This document shows, in pieces, positions 16,473-24,963 of a stretch of DNA of 64,000 bases. Numbering within the stretch: position 1 is the stretch's first letter; each line of letters opens with the position of its first letter. The position numbers and the translations under genes were made by a program. The stretch comes from Saccharothrix espanaensis DSM 44229. GTDB lineage: Bacteria > Actinomycetota > Actinomycetes > Mycobacteriales > Pseudonocardiaceae. A model generated the notes under the pieces. That model ran no database searches. It had not been told where the DNA came from and worked only from the letters and a program-made list of their open reading frames with translations. The stretch is taken from assembly GCF_000328705.1 (NCBI RefSeq), contig NC_019673.1, positions 5,704,001-5,768,000 on the forward strand, read 5' to 3'.

Positions 16473-17644
16473 TGAGCGGACGTGTGATGCTGACGAGACT
16501 GTCCGACGCGACTCGCTCGACCTGCGGCGGCAAGGCGGCAACGCTCGGCGTGCTGCTGCGCGGCGGCCTGCCGGTGCCCGATGGCTTCGTGGTCCCCGCC
16601 GGCGAACAGCGCACCGGCTCCGACGCCGGGCAGGCGCTCCGCGCGGCAGTCGCCCGTGAACTCGGACGGCTGGGCGATCCCGTGGTGGCAGTGCGCTCGT
16701 CTGCGGCGAACGAGGACACGGCGCACGCTTCTGCGGCGGGCCAGTACGAGAGCGTCATCGGCGTTCGAGGACCCGACGACGTGTGCGAGGCGATCGCGGT
16801 CTGCCGGGCGTCTGCCCGCGCCACGCGAGTGGCCGCCTACCGGGACCAGACCGGCGGCAGTACCTCGGCTGTGCACATGGCGGTTCTCGTGCAGCGCGTG
16901 ATCGAGGCCGACGTGTCAGGCGTCATGTTCACGCCCGAGCAGCCCGGGGGTTCCACTCGCATCGAAGCGTCCTGGGGCCTGGGGGTCACCGTCGTGAGCG
17001 GAATCGTCACCCCCGACACCTACGAGGTCGCACCGGACGGGTCCATCGCGTGCACGATCGGCGGGAAGGAGACCCGCGTCGACCTGGGTCACGAGCGCTC
17101 CGGCGTCGTCACAAGCGTTGTCGCAGAGGGACAACAGGCCGCGCGAACCCTGGACGACGACACGACGACGCTCCTCGCGGGGTTGGGAAGCCGGATCGCC
17201 GCCGTGCTCGACGGGCCGCAGGACATCGAATGGGCCGTCGCGGGCGACAAGGTGTGGATCGTGCAATCGCGGCCGATCACAGCCTCACTGCCTGCGATCC
17301 CCCGTTCCGATGCGGTCATGCCCTCGTCGGCGTTGCGAGGAACGCCCGGTTCCCACGGGGTCGTCACCGCGACCGCGCGCATCGTGCGCGGCCCGTCGGA
17401 CTTCCAGACCGTCCGCTCCGGCGAGGTGGTGGTCTGCCGGTACACCGACCCGGCGTGGACGCCGCTGTTCACCATCGCCTCCGGTGTCGTGACCGAGACG
17501 GGCGGTTCGCTATCGCATGCCGCGATCGTCGCCCGGGAGTACGGAATCCCCGCCGTGCTCCGCGTCGCGGACGCCACGACCCGCATCCGGAACGGTGACC
17601 GGATCGCCCTCGACGGAACAGCCGGAACCGTGACCGTCCTCTGA
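16472..17644 (+). CDS. compact PEP-synthase/dikinase-like protein (ATP-grasp plus swivelling His domain)
   Basis: About 390 residues. The N-terminal two-thirds resembles the PEP/pyruvate-binding ATP domain (CGGKAATLG, VPDGFVV, VAVRSSAANEDTAHASAAGQYES, DIEWAV, WIVQSRPI). It is followed directly by a PEP-utilising swivelling domain, TETGGSLSHAAIVAREYGIPAV, with the phosphate-accepting His. Rifampin phosphotransferases and PEP synthases have the same ends but a large extra domain between or after them that is missing here. So it is a minimal phosphohistidine carrier/kinase of unknown acceptor. Start ATG at 16472 is tentative; 16487 is also possible. Divergent from two HTH genes. Confidence 0.8.
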   Translation: MSGRVMLTRLSDATRSTCGGKAATLGVLLRGGLPVPDGFVVPAGEQRTGSDAGQALRAAVARELGRLGDPVVAVRSSAANEDTAHASAAGQYESVIGVRGPDDVCEAIAVCRASARATRVAAYRDQTGGSTSAVHMAVLVQRVIEADVSGVMFTPEQPGGSTRIEASWGLGVTVVSGIVTPDTYEVAPDGSIACTIGGKETRVDLGHERSGVVTSVVAEGQQAARTLDDDTTTLLAGLGSRIAAVLDGPQDIEWAVAGDKVWIVQSRPITASLPAIPRSDAVMPSSALRGTPGSHGVVTATARIVRGPSDFQTVRSGEVVVCRYTDPAWTPLFTIASGVVTETGGSLSHAAIVAREYGIPAVLRVADATTRIRNGDRIALDGTAGTVTVL

Positions 17645-17702
17645 CCCCGACCGCCACCCCGAGGAAGGAGACCGGGAGTCGTACTCGCCGTGCGCACTCC
17701 CG

Positions 17703-18314
17703 ATGTGTCCTATGGCAACCAGGTACCTCTACATCGCCAGACACGGCGACGCCGACGCTTTCGGCAACCTCACCGACACCGGCCGAGAACAGGCCAGGCT
17801 GCTGGGCAAGCGCTTGGCGCACCTGCCCATCACCGCCGTCTGGCACTCACCACTGCCGCGAGCCGCCGACAGTGCGCAGCAGCTCACCATCTTCCTCAAC
17901 GGAAACACACCCGTGGCCGAGGCCCCGGAACTCATCGACCACGTGCCCTACGTGCCGCCCGTCGAAGAGACGCCCCGACCGTGGATACCGTTCTTCGACG
18001 GCTACGAACCCGAGGAGGCCACCGCCGGGAACAAGATCGCCCAAGCGCTCACCGCGAGGTTCGCCACCGCGCCCGAAGGCGGCACGGACGTGCACGAGGT
18101 GCTCATCACGCACGCCTACCCCATCGCCTGGCTCATCCGCGACGCCCTCGACGCGCCGCCCGTGCGGTGGCTCAGCCTCAACAGCGCCAACACCGCGCTC
18201 ACGGTCATCGAGTACCGACCCGGCATCCCGCCCGCCATCGCCATGGTCAACGACATGGGCCACCTCCGCCCCGACCTCCGCTGGACGGGCTTCCCCCCGA
18301 CCGTGCGCCCCTGA
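17703..18314 (+). CDS. histidine phosphatase family protein
   Basis: A 203-residue branch-1 histidine phosphatase. It carries the RHG motif with the phospho-accepting His near the start (YIARHGDAD), a second Arg in HSPLPRAADSAQ, and the late His in EVLITHAYPIAW. It begins about 58 nt after the PEP-utilising-domain gene on the same strand, so the two may be co-transcribed and act on related phosphorylated metabolites. The substrate cannot be read from sequence. A tandem 14-bp repeat begins at its stop codon. Confidence 0.85.
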   Translation: MCPMATRYLYIARHGDADAFGNLTDTGREQARLLGKRLAHLPITAVWHSPLPRAADSAQQLTIFLNGNTPVAEAPELIDHVPYVPPVEETPRPWIPFFDGYEPEEATAGNKIAQALTARFATAPEGGTDVHEVLITHAYPIAWLIRDALDAPPVRWLSLNSANTALTVIEYRPGIPPAIAMVNDMGHLRPDLRWTGFPPTVRP

Positions 18315-18368
18315 CCGTGCGTCCCTGACCGTACGTCCGCAACCGTGCGCCCCTGACCGAGCGTCGCG
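18299..18368. repeat. five imperfect 14-bp tandem repeats
   Basis: Five consecutive units based on GACCGTGCGCCCCT, with one to four changes each, run from the last codons of the phosphatase gene to just before the EF-hand gene's stop codon. The genes are convergent, so the repeat sits where both transcripts end. No function is evident. Confidence 0.8.
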
Positions 18369-18378
18369 GCCTTGGCGG

Positions 18379-18936
18379 TCAGCCGGGGATCCTGCCGAAC
18401 AGGTGGGTGGCGGGGGCGTCCGGGTCGTCGCCGTAGAAGAACTCGGCGAGCGCCCGGTGGAACTCGGCGCGGTCCAGCCCGCCGGAGCCGTCCTGGTCCA
18501 GCGCTTCGAAGACCGCGGCGGAGTCCTCAAGGGACACGTTGCCCGCCAGGCCGAAGATCTCCCCGAACTCCGCCTGGTCGACCCTGTTGTCGCCGTCGAG
18601 GTCGATCAGGTCGAAGTAGCAGTCGGCCACCGGCCCGACCTGCTGCGGGTACCGGGCGGGATCGGCCAGCGCCCGCTGGAACCCCTCGGTCATCTCGCGC
18701 AGGTCGACCTTCCCGTCACCGTCGGAGTCCATCGGCTCGATCACGCTGGCCCAGAAGGCGTCCAGCCCTTCGGTCAGCCGGTGGGCGGTCGCGGACCCCG
18801 ACGCGGCACCACGGGCCGCGATGTAGCGCTCGCCCATCAACCGGACGTCCTGGCGGGTGATCACCCCGTCGCCGTCGACGTCCGCGCCCCTGAACCACTG
18901 GCGATACTTGAGATCTCGAACTCCAGTCACGGCCAC
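18379..18936 (-). CDS. four-EF-hand calcium-binding protein (calerythrin-like)
   Basis: A 185-residue cytosolic protein with four canonical 12-residue calcium loops: DVDGDGVITRQD, DSDGDGKVDLRE, DLDGDNRVDQAE and DQDGSGGLDRAE, spaced as two EF-hand pairs. This size and layout match calerythrin/CabB-type actinobacterial calcium sensors or buffers. There is no signal peptide. GTG start. The neighbouring molybdopterin oxidoreductase is on the same strand but about 100 bp upstream, and no functional link is clear. Confidence 0.92.
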   Translation of the reverse strand: MAVTGVRDLKYRQWFRGADVDGDGVITRQDVRLMGERYIAARGAASGSATAHRLTEGLDAFWASVIEPMDSDGDGKVDLREMTEGFQRALADPARYPQQVGPVADCYFDLIDLDGDNRVDQAEFGEIFGLAGNVSLEDSAAVFEALDQDGSGGLDRAEFHRALAEFFYGDDPDAPATHLFGRIPG

Positions 18937-19037
18937 GCCAGGTAGTCAACCGACACGTGGTGTCCAGCGGTGCCGCCAAGAGGGGGACTGGATCAGTCGT
19001 TCGGGTGGTGCCGACGCCGTCCACGTGGCGGTGCACG

Positions 19038-21350
19038 TCAGCTGGGCGGCACGAGCTTCGGTGGTGCGAAGGCGAGCACGTCGGGAAGGGTGCCTTCGTA
19101 GCGCTCGACATCGACCAGCGCGCTGAGGGCACTCGGTCCTTGGGACAGGCGCGAGCACGGCCGATCCGCCGTGAGGACGTTCGGGTTGCCGTGGCGGTCC
19201 AGCGTTCCGCTCGAACCGGGCTCGACCGGGTCCCACCACGCTCCCGTGGACAGTTGCACGACGCCCGGCATGAGGTCGTCCGACAGGACCGCGCCCGCGA
19301 GACAGCCACCTCGGTCGTTGAAGACGCGCACGATCATGCCGTCCGCGATGCCGCGCGACGCGGCGTCCGACGAGTTGATGGTCACCGGCTCACGACCACG
19401 GACCTTCGAACCGAGGCTGTGGCCGCCGTTGTCGTACTGGCTGTGCAGGCGGGTGGCGGGCTGGTTCGAGATGAGGTGCAGCGGGAACCGGTCCGACAGG
19501 TCGGCGCGCAGCCACTCCGCCGGTTCGAACCACTTCGGGTGGCCGGCGCAGTCGTCGTAGCCGAACGAGTCGATCTTTTCGGAGAAGATCTCGATCCGGC
19601 CCGACGGCGTCGCGAGCGGGAACTGCCTCGGGTCCGAGCGGAGGTCTTCGAAGCTGCCGGCATGCGGTCCGGTCGACGGCGGCAGCTCGGCGGTGGAACT
19701 CGCCCAGAAGTCGTCGAAGTCGGGCAGGGCGGCGGTGCCGAGCTTGGCCCTCGTCTGCTCGTAGAGGTGCCGCACCCAGTCGATCTCCGAGCGCGACTGC
19801 GTGAACTCCCGCTCGAACCCGAGGCGGGCGGCCAGGGCCGCGAAGATGTGGTGGTCGGTGCGGGACTCGCCCGCCGGCTCGCGGACCTTCGGCATCGCCA
19901 CGAGGTGGGGGTCGGAGAACCCGGCGGCGAAGTCGTCGCGCTCCAGGCCGGTGGCGACGGGCAGGACGATGTCGGCGAACTTCGCCGTCGTGTTCCACCA
20001 GGCTTCGTGGACCACCACCGTGTCCGGGACCTGCCAGGCGCGGGCCAACCGGTGGAGGTCCTGGTGGTGGTGGAACGGGTTGCCCCCGCACCAGTAGATC
20101 AGGCGGAGTTCGGGCAGCGTGAGCCGCCGGCCGTCGTAGTCGATGACCTCGCCCGGGTGCAGCAGCGTGTCGGCGATCCGCGCGACGGGGATGAAGTCCG
20201 GGACCGGGTTGGGCACCTCCGGGACAGTCGCCACGAAGGCGCGGTCCCGGGCGACGCCCGTCGCGTCCATGGTCGCGTAACCCGCGCCCCAGCCGCCGCC
20301 GGGCCGGCCCATCGAGCCCGCCATCGCGGCCAGCACGACCGACATCCAGATCGGTTGTTCGCCGTGGTCCGCCCGCTGCACCGCGTAGTTGACCATGATG
20401 AGGGAGCGCCGGGACGTGAGGCGGCGGGCGAGGTCGGTGATCGCGTCGCGACCGATGCCCGTGATCCCCGCCGCCCAGGCGGCGTCCTTCGGGATGCCGT
20501 CGAGCTCGCCGACCAGGTAGGCGGCGAAGCGGTCGAACCCGACGCAGCACCGGCGGAGGAAGTCCTCGTCGTGCCACCCGTTGACCAGCATCGTGTGCGC
20601 GATGCCGAGCATCGCGGCGGTGTCGGTGTTGGGGACGACGGGCAGCCACTCGGCGTCGAGGAAGTCGGCGACGTCGCTGCGGATCGGGCTGAGGTTGACG
20701 AACCCGACCCCGGCCGCACGGCACCGGCGTTGCAGGTCCCGCGTCTGGTGCCGGGCCAGCCCGCCGGGGTTGACCTGGCTGTTCTTGAGGGCCAGTCCGC
20801 CGAACGCCACCACCAGCTCGCAGTTGTCGACTATCTCGTCCCACATCGGCATCCGGCTCTGGTAGCTCCACGGATGACCGCCGATCACGTGCGGGAGGAT
20901 GACCTCCAACGCGGCGGTGCTGTAGGTGTTGCGGGAGTCGGTGTATCCCCCGTCCAACGCCAGGAACCGGTGGAGCTGCGCCTGCGCGTTGTGGAACCGG
21001 CCCGCACTCGCCCAACCGTAGGACCCGCCGAACACCGCGCTGTCCCCGTGCTGTGCACGAACTCTCCGCAGCTCGTCGCTCACCAGCGTGATCGCGTGGT
21101 CCCAACTCACCTCCACGAAGGCGTCCGCGCCTCGGGCCGCGCCGGGGACGCGCGGCTCGCCGTTGAGCCAGCCCTTGCGCACCGCGGGGCGCAACACGCG
21201 AGCGCTGTCCTCGGCGGCCGTCACCATCCCGGGGCCGATGGGCGATGGCGCGGGGTCGTCGTGCCTCGGCTCGATCCGCACCAACCGGCCGGAATCGACT
21301 ACGGCGACGAAACTGCCCCAGTGCGTCGCGACCGACAGGCGTCGTTCCAC
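19038..21350 (-). CDS. molybdopterin oxidoreductase of the biotin-sulfoxide/TMAO reductase type
   Basis: A 770-residue DMSO-reductase-family protein without the N-terminal CxxC 4Fe-4S site, as in BisC and TorA. The segment GGSYGWASAGRFHNAQAQ contains the Ser that ligates molybdenum in that branch. Other cofactor-binding segments include YWCGGNPFHHHQD and the C-terminal domain from FPLHLISNQPATRLHSQYDNG. There is no twin-arginine signal, so it is cytoplasmic, as for BisC. It probably reduces a sulfoxide or N-oxide, with electrons from an unlinked donor. Start GTG at 21350 follows GGTGGGG. No Moco genes adjoin. Confidence 0.9.
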   Translation of the reverse strand: MERRLSVATHWGSFVAVVDSGRLVRIEPRHDDPAPSPIGPGMVTAAEDSARVLRPAVRKGWLNGEPRVPGAARGADAFVEVSWDHAITLVSDELRRVRAQHGDSAVFGGSYGWASAGRFHNAQAQLHRFLALDGGYTDSRNTYSTAALEVILPHVIGGHPWSYQSRMPMWDEIVDNCELVVAFGGLALKNSQVNPGGLARHQTRDLQRRCRAAGVGFVNLSPIRSDVADFLDAEWLPVVPNTDTAAMLGIAHTMLVNGWHDEDFLRRCCVGFDRFAAYLVGELDGIPKDAAWAAGITGIGRDAITDLARRLTSRRSLIMVNYAVQRADHGEQPIWMSVVLAAMAGSMGRPGGGWGAGYATMDATGVARDRAFVATVPEVPNPVPDFIPVARIADTLLHPGEVIDYDGRRLTLPELRLIYWCGGNPFHHHQDLHRLARAWQVPDTVVVHEAWWNTTAKFADIVLPVATGLERDDFAAGFSDPHLVAMPKVREPAGESRTDHHIFAALAARLGFEREFTQSRSEIDWVRHLYEQTRAKLGTAALPDFDDFWASSTAELPPSTGPHAGSFEDLRSDPRQFPLATPSGRIEIFSEKIDSFGYDDCAGHPKWFEPAEWLRADLSDRFPLHLISNQPATRLHSQYDNGGHSLGSKVRGREPVTINSSDAASRGIADGMIVRVFNDRGGCLAGAVLSDDLMPGVVQLSTGAWWDPVEPGSSGTLDRHGNPNVLTADRPCSRLSQGPSALSALVDVERYEGTLPDVLAFAPPKLVPPS

Positions 21351-21477
21351 CAGGTATCAACCCCACCTCTGAAGTGCCCGAAATCTCGGACAACGGTCGC
21401 GCTCCGCCAGCGGCGTGACACCCACGGTAGCCCCGACCGAGGGCGGGCAGAAGACGATGTGGCGGGGGCGGATCAGC

Positions 21478-22377
21478 TCACTGCCCGCTCCCGGACGGTG
21501 AGCGGGTGTCCGGGGGTTCGGCCGGGCAGGCGCCGGAGGCGCGGAAGGGCTCGGCGAGCTGGGCCAGGTAGGCGGTGGGGTAGTCGGGTTTGGCGGCCAT
21601 GCCCAGGTGCTCGGAGGTGAAGCGCCGGGCCGGGTCGTGGGAGAAGGTGCCGAGCAGGTGGTCCCAGACCAGGGTGAACAGGCCGAAGTTGACGTCGCCG
21701 ACGCCGGCCCACTTCAGGTGGTGGAAGCGGTGGCCCTCGTTGAGCGCGAGCACGTACTTCGCCGCGCCGACGCGGTAATCGGCGTTGGAGTGCTGTAGCA
21801 GCAGCTGGACGGCGACGGCGAGGGCCAGCGCGGAGGCGACGTCGACCGGCAGGCCGACGAGGATCAGCGGGGCGACGCCGGCGGCCATCTCCAGGGTCTG
21901 GTGCAGGGGGTGCTTCATCAGGCCGTTGAAGCCGTAGAAGCGCTTGACCGAGTGGTGGACGGCGTGGAAGCGCCACAGCGGGCCGATCTTGTGGCTGGCG
22001 TAGTGGACCAGGGTGATGCCCAGGTCGGCGACCAGGACCGCCGTCAGCACCTGCGGGACGAACGGCCAGGAGTGCGGCCACAGATCGGCGACGGTGACGG
22101 TGGCGGCCAGCACCGGGATGACACCCACGCTGATGAGCAGGAGCAGTTCGTTGACGCCGGCATGGGCGATGTCACGGCCGCCGTCTCCGTCCGGGCTGTT
22201 CCACGCCGCCTCGTACGGCAGGGCGCGTTCGGCGGCGAACGAGCAGCCGATGGCGGTCAGCAGCAGGCCGACCAGCCACAGCTTCGAGGCACCGGAGGCG
22301 ACCAGGGCGATGGCGGCGCCGTTGACCCCCAGCAGCATGAACGGCACGTAGCCGTAGCGGACAACAGGTTTCAGCAT
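21478..22377 (-). CDS. fatty acid hydroxylase/sterol desaturase superfamily membrane protein
   Basis: About 299 residues with four or so hydrophobic segments and the three His clusters that bind the di-iron centre: HYASHK, HAVHHS and HRFHH, with a further His in LMKHPLHQ. The family hydroxylates or desaturates lipid-like substrates at the membrane. ATG at 22377 is used because GAGG lies 9 nt upstream; ATG at 22383 is also possible. It follows the AraC-type gene on the same strand with a 92-nt gap, which suggests that regulator controls it. Confidence 0.88.
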   Translation of the reverse strand: MLKPVVRYGYVPFMLLGVNGAAIALVASGASKLWLVGLLLTAIGCSFAAERALPYEAAWNSPDGDGGRDIAHAGVNELLLLISVGVIPVLAATVTVADLWPHSWPFVPQVLTAVLVADLGITLVHYASHKIGPLWRFHAVHHSVKRFYGFNGLMKHPLHQTLEMAAGVAPLILVGLPVDVASALALAVAVQLLLQHSNADYRVGAAKYVLALNEGHRFHHLKWAGVGDVNFGLFTLVWDHLLGTFSHDPARRFTSEHLGMAAKPDYPTAYLAQLAEPFRASGACPAEPPDTRSPSGSGQ

Positions 22378-22469
22378 GCGCATCAGCCTCGTGGCCGACG
22401 GCCCTTCCGGGCTTGGATGGATCCGCTGGGCCGCGCTGCCGGCCGTGCCGGGGCTGGAGCGGGCCGACG

Positions 22470-23243
22470 TCAGGCGGTGGGGCGTACCAGGTGGACCAGG
22501 CGGGAAGGGGCCAGGCCGAACATCTCGTGGCAGACGCGGGTCAGGTGGGAGCTGTCGGCGAAACCGGCACCGTGCGCGGCCTCGGTGAGCGTGGCACCGC
22601 CGCGCACCGCCTCGATCGCGTGCAGCAGGCGGGCCCAGCGCCGCCAGGCCGGGAACGGCAGCCGCAGGTGCTCGGCGAACAGGTGCCCCAGCCGGCCGGC
22701 CGACACCCCGACCCGCGCGGCGAGTTCGCCCAGCAGCAGCGGTCCGTCGATGAGCTGCGGGACCGCCTCCAGCGCGCGGGACAGCACGAGGGGCAATCCG
22801 CTCGTGTCGGCGGTCTGCCCGATCGAGGACAGCACTCCGGGCAGAGTCGGTGTGGCGACGGTCAGCGGACGGGCGGTGGTCAGCGGACGGGCGGCGATCT
22901 GCCAGGTGCTCACGCCGGCCGGGTCTCCGGCCGCGGCGATGCGGGCGGCGACGGCGCGCGCGGCCGGGTGGGCCGGATCGAGGTAGGCCAGCAGGCCGTG
23001 CGTGCCGGGCGCGGCTCGCAGCTCGTGCCGGGCACCGGCCGGGATGATCGCGGCCCCGGTCCGGAGCCGGTGGCCGTGCCGATCGGTCAGCACCACCTCG
23101 CCGTCGAGCACCAGCAGGACCTGCACCGCGGCGTGCGCGTGCGGCTCGGCCGACCCGATCGCGCCGGTGAAGGCGAGCAGCCCGGGGGCTGCCGTGGCCG
23201 TCCCCGTCCACCGCGCCGCCTGCGCCTGCTCGCCATGCGGCAT
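22470..23243 (-). CDS. AraC-family transcriptional regulator
   Basis: A 257-residue protein with an N-terminal cupin-like sensor domain (PHAHAAVQVLLVLDGEVVL, IIPAGARHEL) and a C-terminal double helix-turn-helix (LLGELAARVGVSAGRLGHLF and LTEAAHGAGFADSSHLTRVCHEMFG). The His-rich sensor may bind a small ligand or metal. It precedes the hydroxylase gene and follows the IrtB-like ABC gene on the same strand by 16 nt. It could govern either. Confidence 0.9.
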   Translation of the reverse strand: MPHGEQAQAARWTGTATAAPGLLAFTGAIGSAEPHAHAAVQVLLVLDGEVVLTDRHGHRLRTGAAIIPAGARHELRAAPGTHGLLAYLDPAHPAARAVAARIAAAGDPAGVSTWQIAARPLTTARPLTVATPTLPGVLSSIGQTADTSGLPLVLSRALEAVPQLIDGPLLLGELAARVGVSAGRLGHLFAEHLRLPFPAWRRWARLLHAIEAVRGGATLTEAAHGAGFADSSHLTRVCHEMFGLAPSRLVHLVRPTA

Positions 23244-23259
23244 TCCTGTCCCTCCCGCT

Positions 23260-24963
23260 TCACGTTGTCAGGGAAGCATTCCAGAAGTCGGCGTAGCGGC
23301 CGCCGCGGCGGAGGAGTTCGTCGTGCCGTCCCTCCTCCACGATCCGGCCGCCGTCGAGGAAGGCGATGCGGTCGGCGCGTTGGACCGTCCGCATCCGATG
23401 GGCGACCAGCACGACCGTCCGGCCGACCATCAGGCGTTCGATGCCCTCGTGGACGGCTCTCTCGTTCACCGGGTCCAGTGCGGAGGTCACTTCGTCCAGG
23501 AGCACGATCGGCGCGTCCTTCAGCAGCGCCCGCGCGATCGAGACGCGCTGGCGTTCACCTCCCGACAGCAGCGTGCCGCCCTCGCCGACGTGGGTCGCCC
23601 ACCCGCCGGGCAGCCGCTCGATCACCTCGTCCAGCCGCGCGGCGCTCGCCACCGCGCGCAGCTCGGCCTCGGTGGCCTCGGGGCGGCCCAGCCGGACGTT
23701 GTCCTCGATCGTGCCGTCGAAGAGGTAGACGTCCTGGAAGACGATGGCGATCTGCCCCATCAAGCCCTCGGAGTCGATGGCGCGCACGTCCACGCCGCCT
23801 ACGCGCACCGCGCCCGCGTCCACGTCGTGGAAGCGCGCGAGCAACTGCAGCAGCGTGGTCTTGCCCGCGCCCGAGGGGCCGACCACGGCGAGCCGCTGTC
23901 CTTCGGGCACGGACAACGACAGGTCGTGGAACACCGTGCGGTCGCCGTGCCGGAAGGTGACGGACTCCACCGCCAAGCCGTGCCCTGCGGGCTGGACCGG
24001 TTCCGGCGCTTCCGGCAGCGGCTCGGTGCGCAGGACCGCGTCGAGCCTGGCCAGTTCGGACCGCGCGGCGCGGAGCTTGCCGCCGATGTCGGCCAGCGAC
24101 AGGACCGGATCGGCGCTGCGGGCGGCCAGCACCAGGATCGTCAGCACCTCCGCGACACCGATGCCCCCGCCGAGCGCGAGGTAGGCGCCCAGGACCAGCA
24201 GCACGGTGAACATCGCCTGCACGACGAGCGTCAAGCCGATCATGCCGGGCAGCACCGACAACACGGTACGGCGGGAGGCGCGCTGGAGTTCCCGCAGCGC
24301 GTCGTCGAGCAGCGCGAAGCGCTGGGCGCTGCGGCCGCCGGCGCGCAGGACCGGCTGGGCCTGGAGGAACTCGACGACCCGCCCGGTCGCCTCGGTGTCC
24401 CGGTCGTGGCGGTCGGCATCACCGGCGGCCGTCGAGCGGCCGGCCCGGAGCTGGATCACCGCCACGAGCGGCACGGCGACCAGCGCGGCCAGTCCCAGCC
24501 GCCAGTCGAAGGCGAGCATCACGCCGACGATCGTCACCGGGGTGACCAGGGCGGAGAGGTAGGGCCCCAGCAGGTGCGCGATCACGCCCACCGTGTCCAG
24601 CACGCCCTGACCGGCCAGCACGGACACCTCCCCGACCCGGCCGGTGCTGTACCAGCCGAGGGGCAGCCGGGCCAGGTGATCGCCGAGTCGGTGGTACATG
24701 CCGCGCAGCAGCGAGATCCCGGCGCGGAAGCCGAACAGGTCGCTGACGTAGCGCAACACCGCGTAGATCACGACCGCGCCGCCGAACAGGGCCAGCCAGG
24801 GCAGCGCGTCCGCGGGGGTGCCGCCGAACAGGTTTGCCAGCACGGGGACCAGCAGGGCGTAGGACAAACCCTCGACCACGGCGGTCGTCGTCATCAAGGC
24901 CACGGTGCGACGCACCGGCCGGGCGTGCTCATGGCCCAGGACGTGCAGCAGCATGCGGATCAC
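23260..24963 (-). CDS. ABC transporter half, permease-ATPase (IrtB/YbtQ-like)
   Basis: 567 residues: about six membrane helices, then an ATPase with Walker A GPSGAGKTTL, signature LSGGERQRVS and Walker B IVLLDEVTSALD. The GTG start overlaps the upstream half-transporter's stop (GTGA at 24960-24963), so the two are made together as a heterodimer. The fold is exporter-like, but IrtAB and YbtPQ of this group import ferric siderophores. An iron-box-like sequence upstream of the operon (28042-28060) favours an iron-related role here. Cargo is unproven. Confidence 0.85.
   Translation of the reverse strand: MIRMLLHVLGHEHARPVRRTVALMTTTAVVEGLSYALLVPVLANLFGGTPADALPWLALFGGAVVIYAVLRYVSDLFGFRAGISLLRGMYHRLGDHLARLPLGWYSTGRVGEVSVLAGQGVLDTVGVIAHLLGPYLSALVTPVTIVGVMLAFDWRLGLAALVAVPLVAVIQLRAGRSTAAGDADRHDRDTEATGRVVEFLQAQPVLRAGGRSAQRFALLDDALRELQRASRRTVLSVLPGMIGLTLVVQAMFTVLLVLGAYLALGGGIGVAEVLTILVLAARSADPVLSLADIGGKLRAARSELARLDAVLRTEPLPEAPEPVQPAGHGLAVESVTFRHGDRTVFHDLSLSVPEGQRLAVVGPSGAGKTTLLQLLARFHDVDAGAVRVGGVDVRAIDSEGLMGQIAIVFQDVYLFDGTIEDNVRLGRPEATEAELRAVASAARLDEVIERLPGGWATHVGEGGTLLSGGERQRVSIARALLKDAPIVLLDEVTSALDPVNERAVHEGIERLMVGRTVVLVAHRMRTVQRADRIAFLDGGRIVEEGRHDELLRRGGRYADFWNASLTT

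Noticed and set aside
16472-17644. Rifampin phosphotransferase
   Set aside because: The rifampin-binding domain is missing; only the ATP and swivelling domains are present.
18299-18368. CRISPR array
   Set aside because: The repeats are 14-bp direct tandem units with no spacers and no cas genes nearby.
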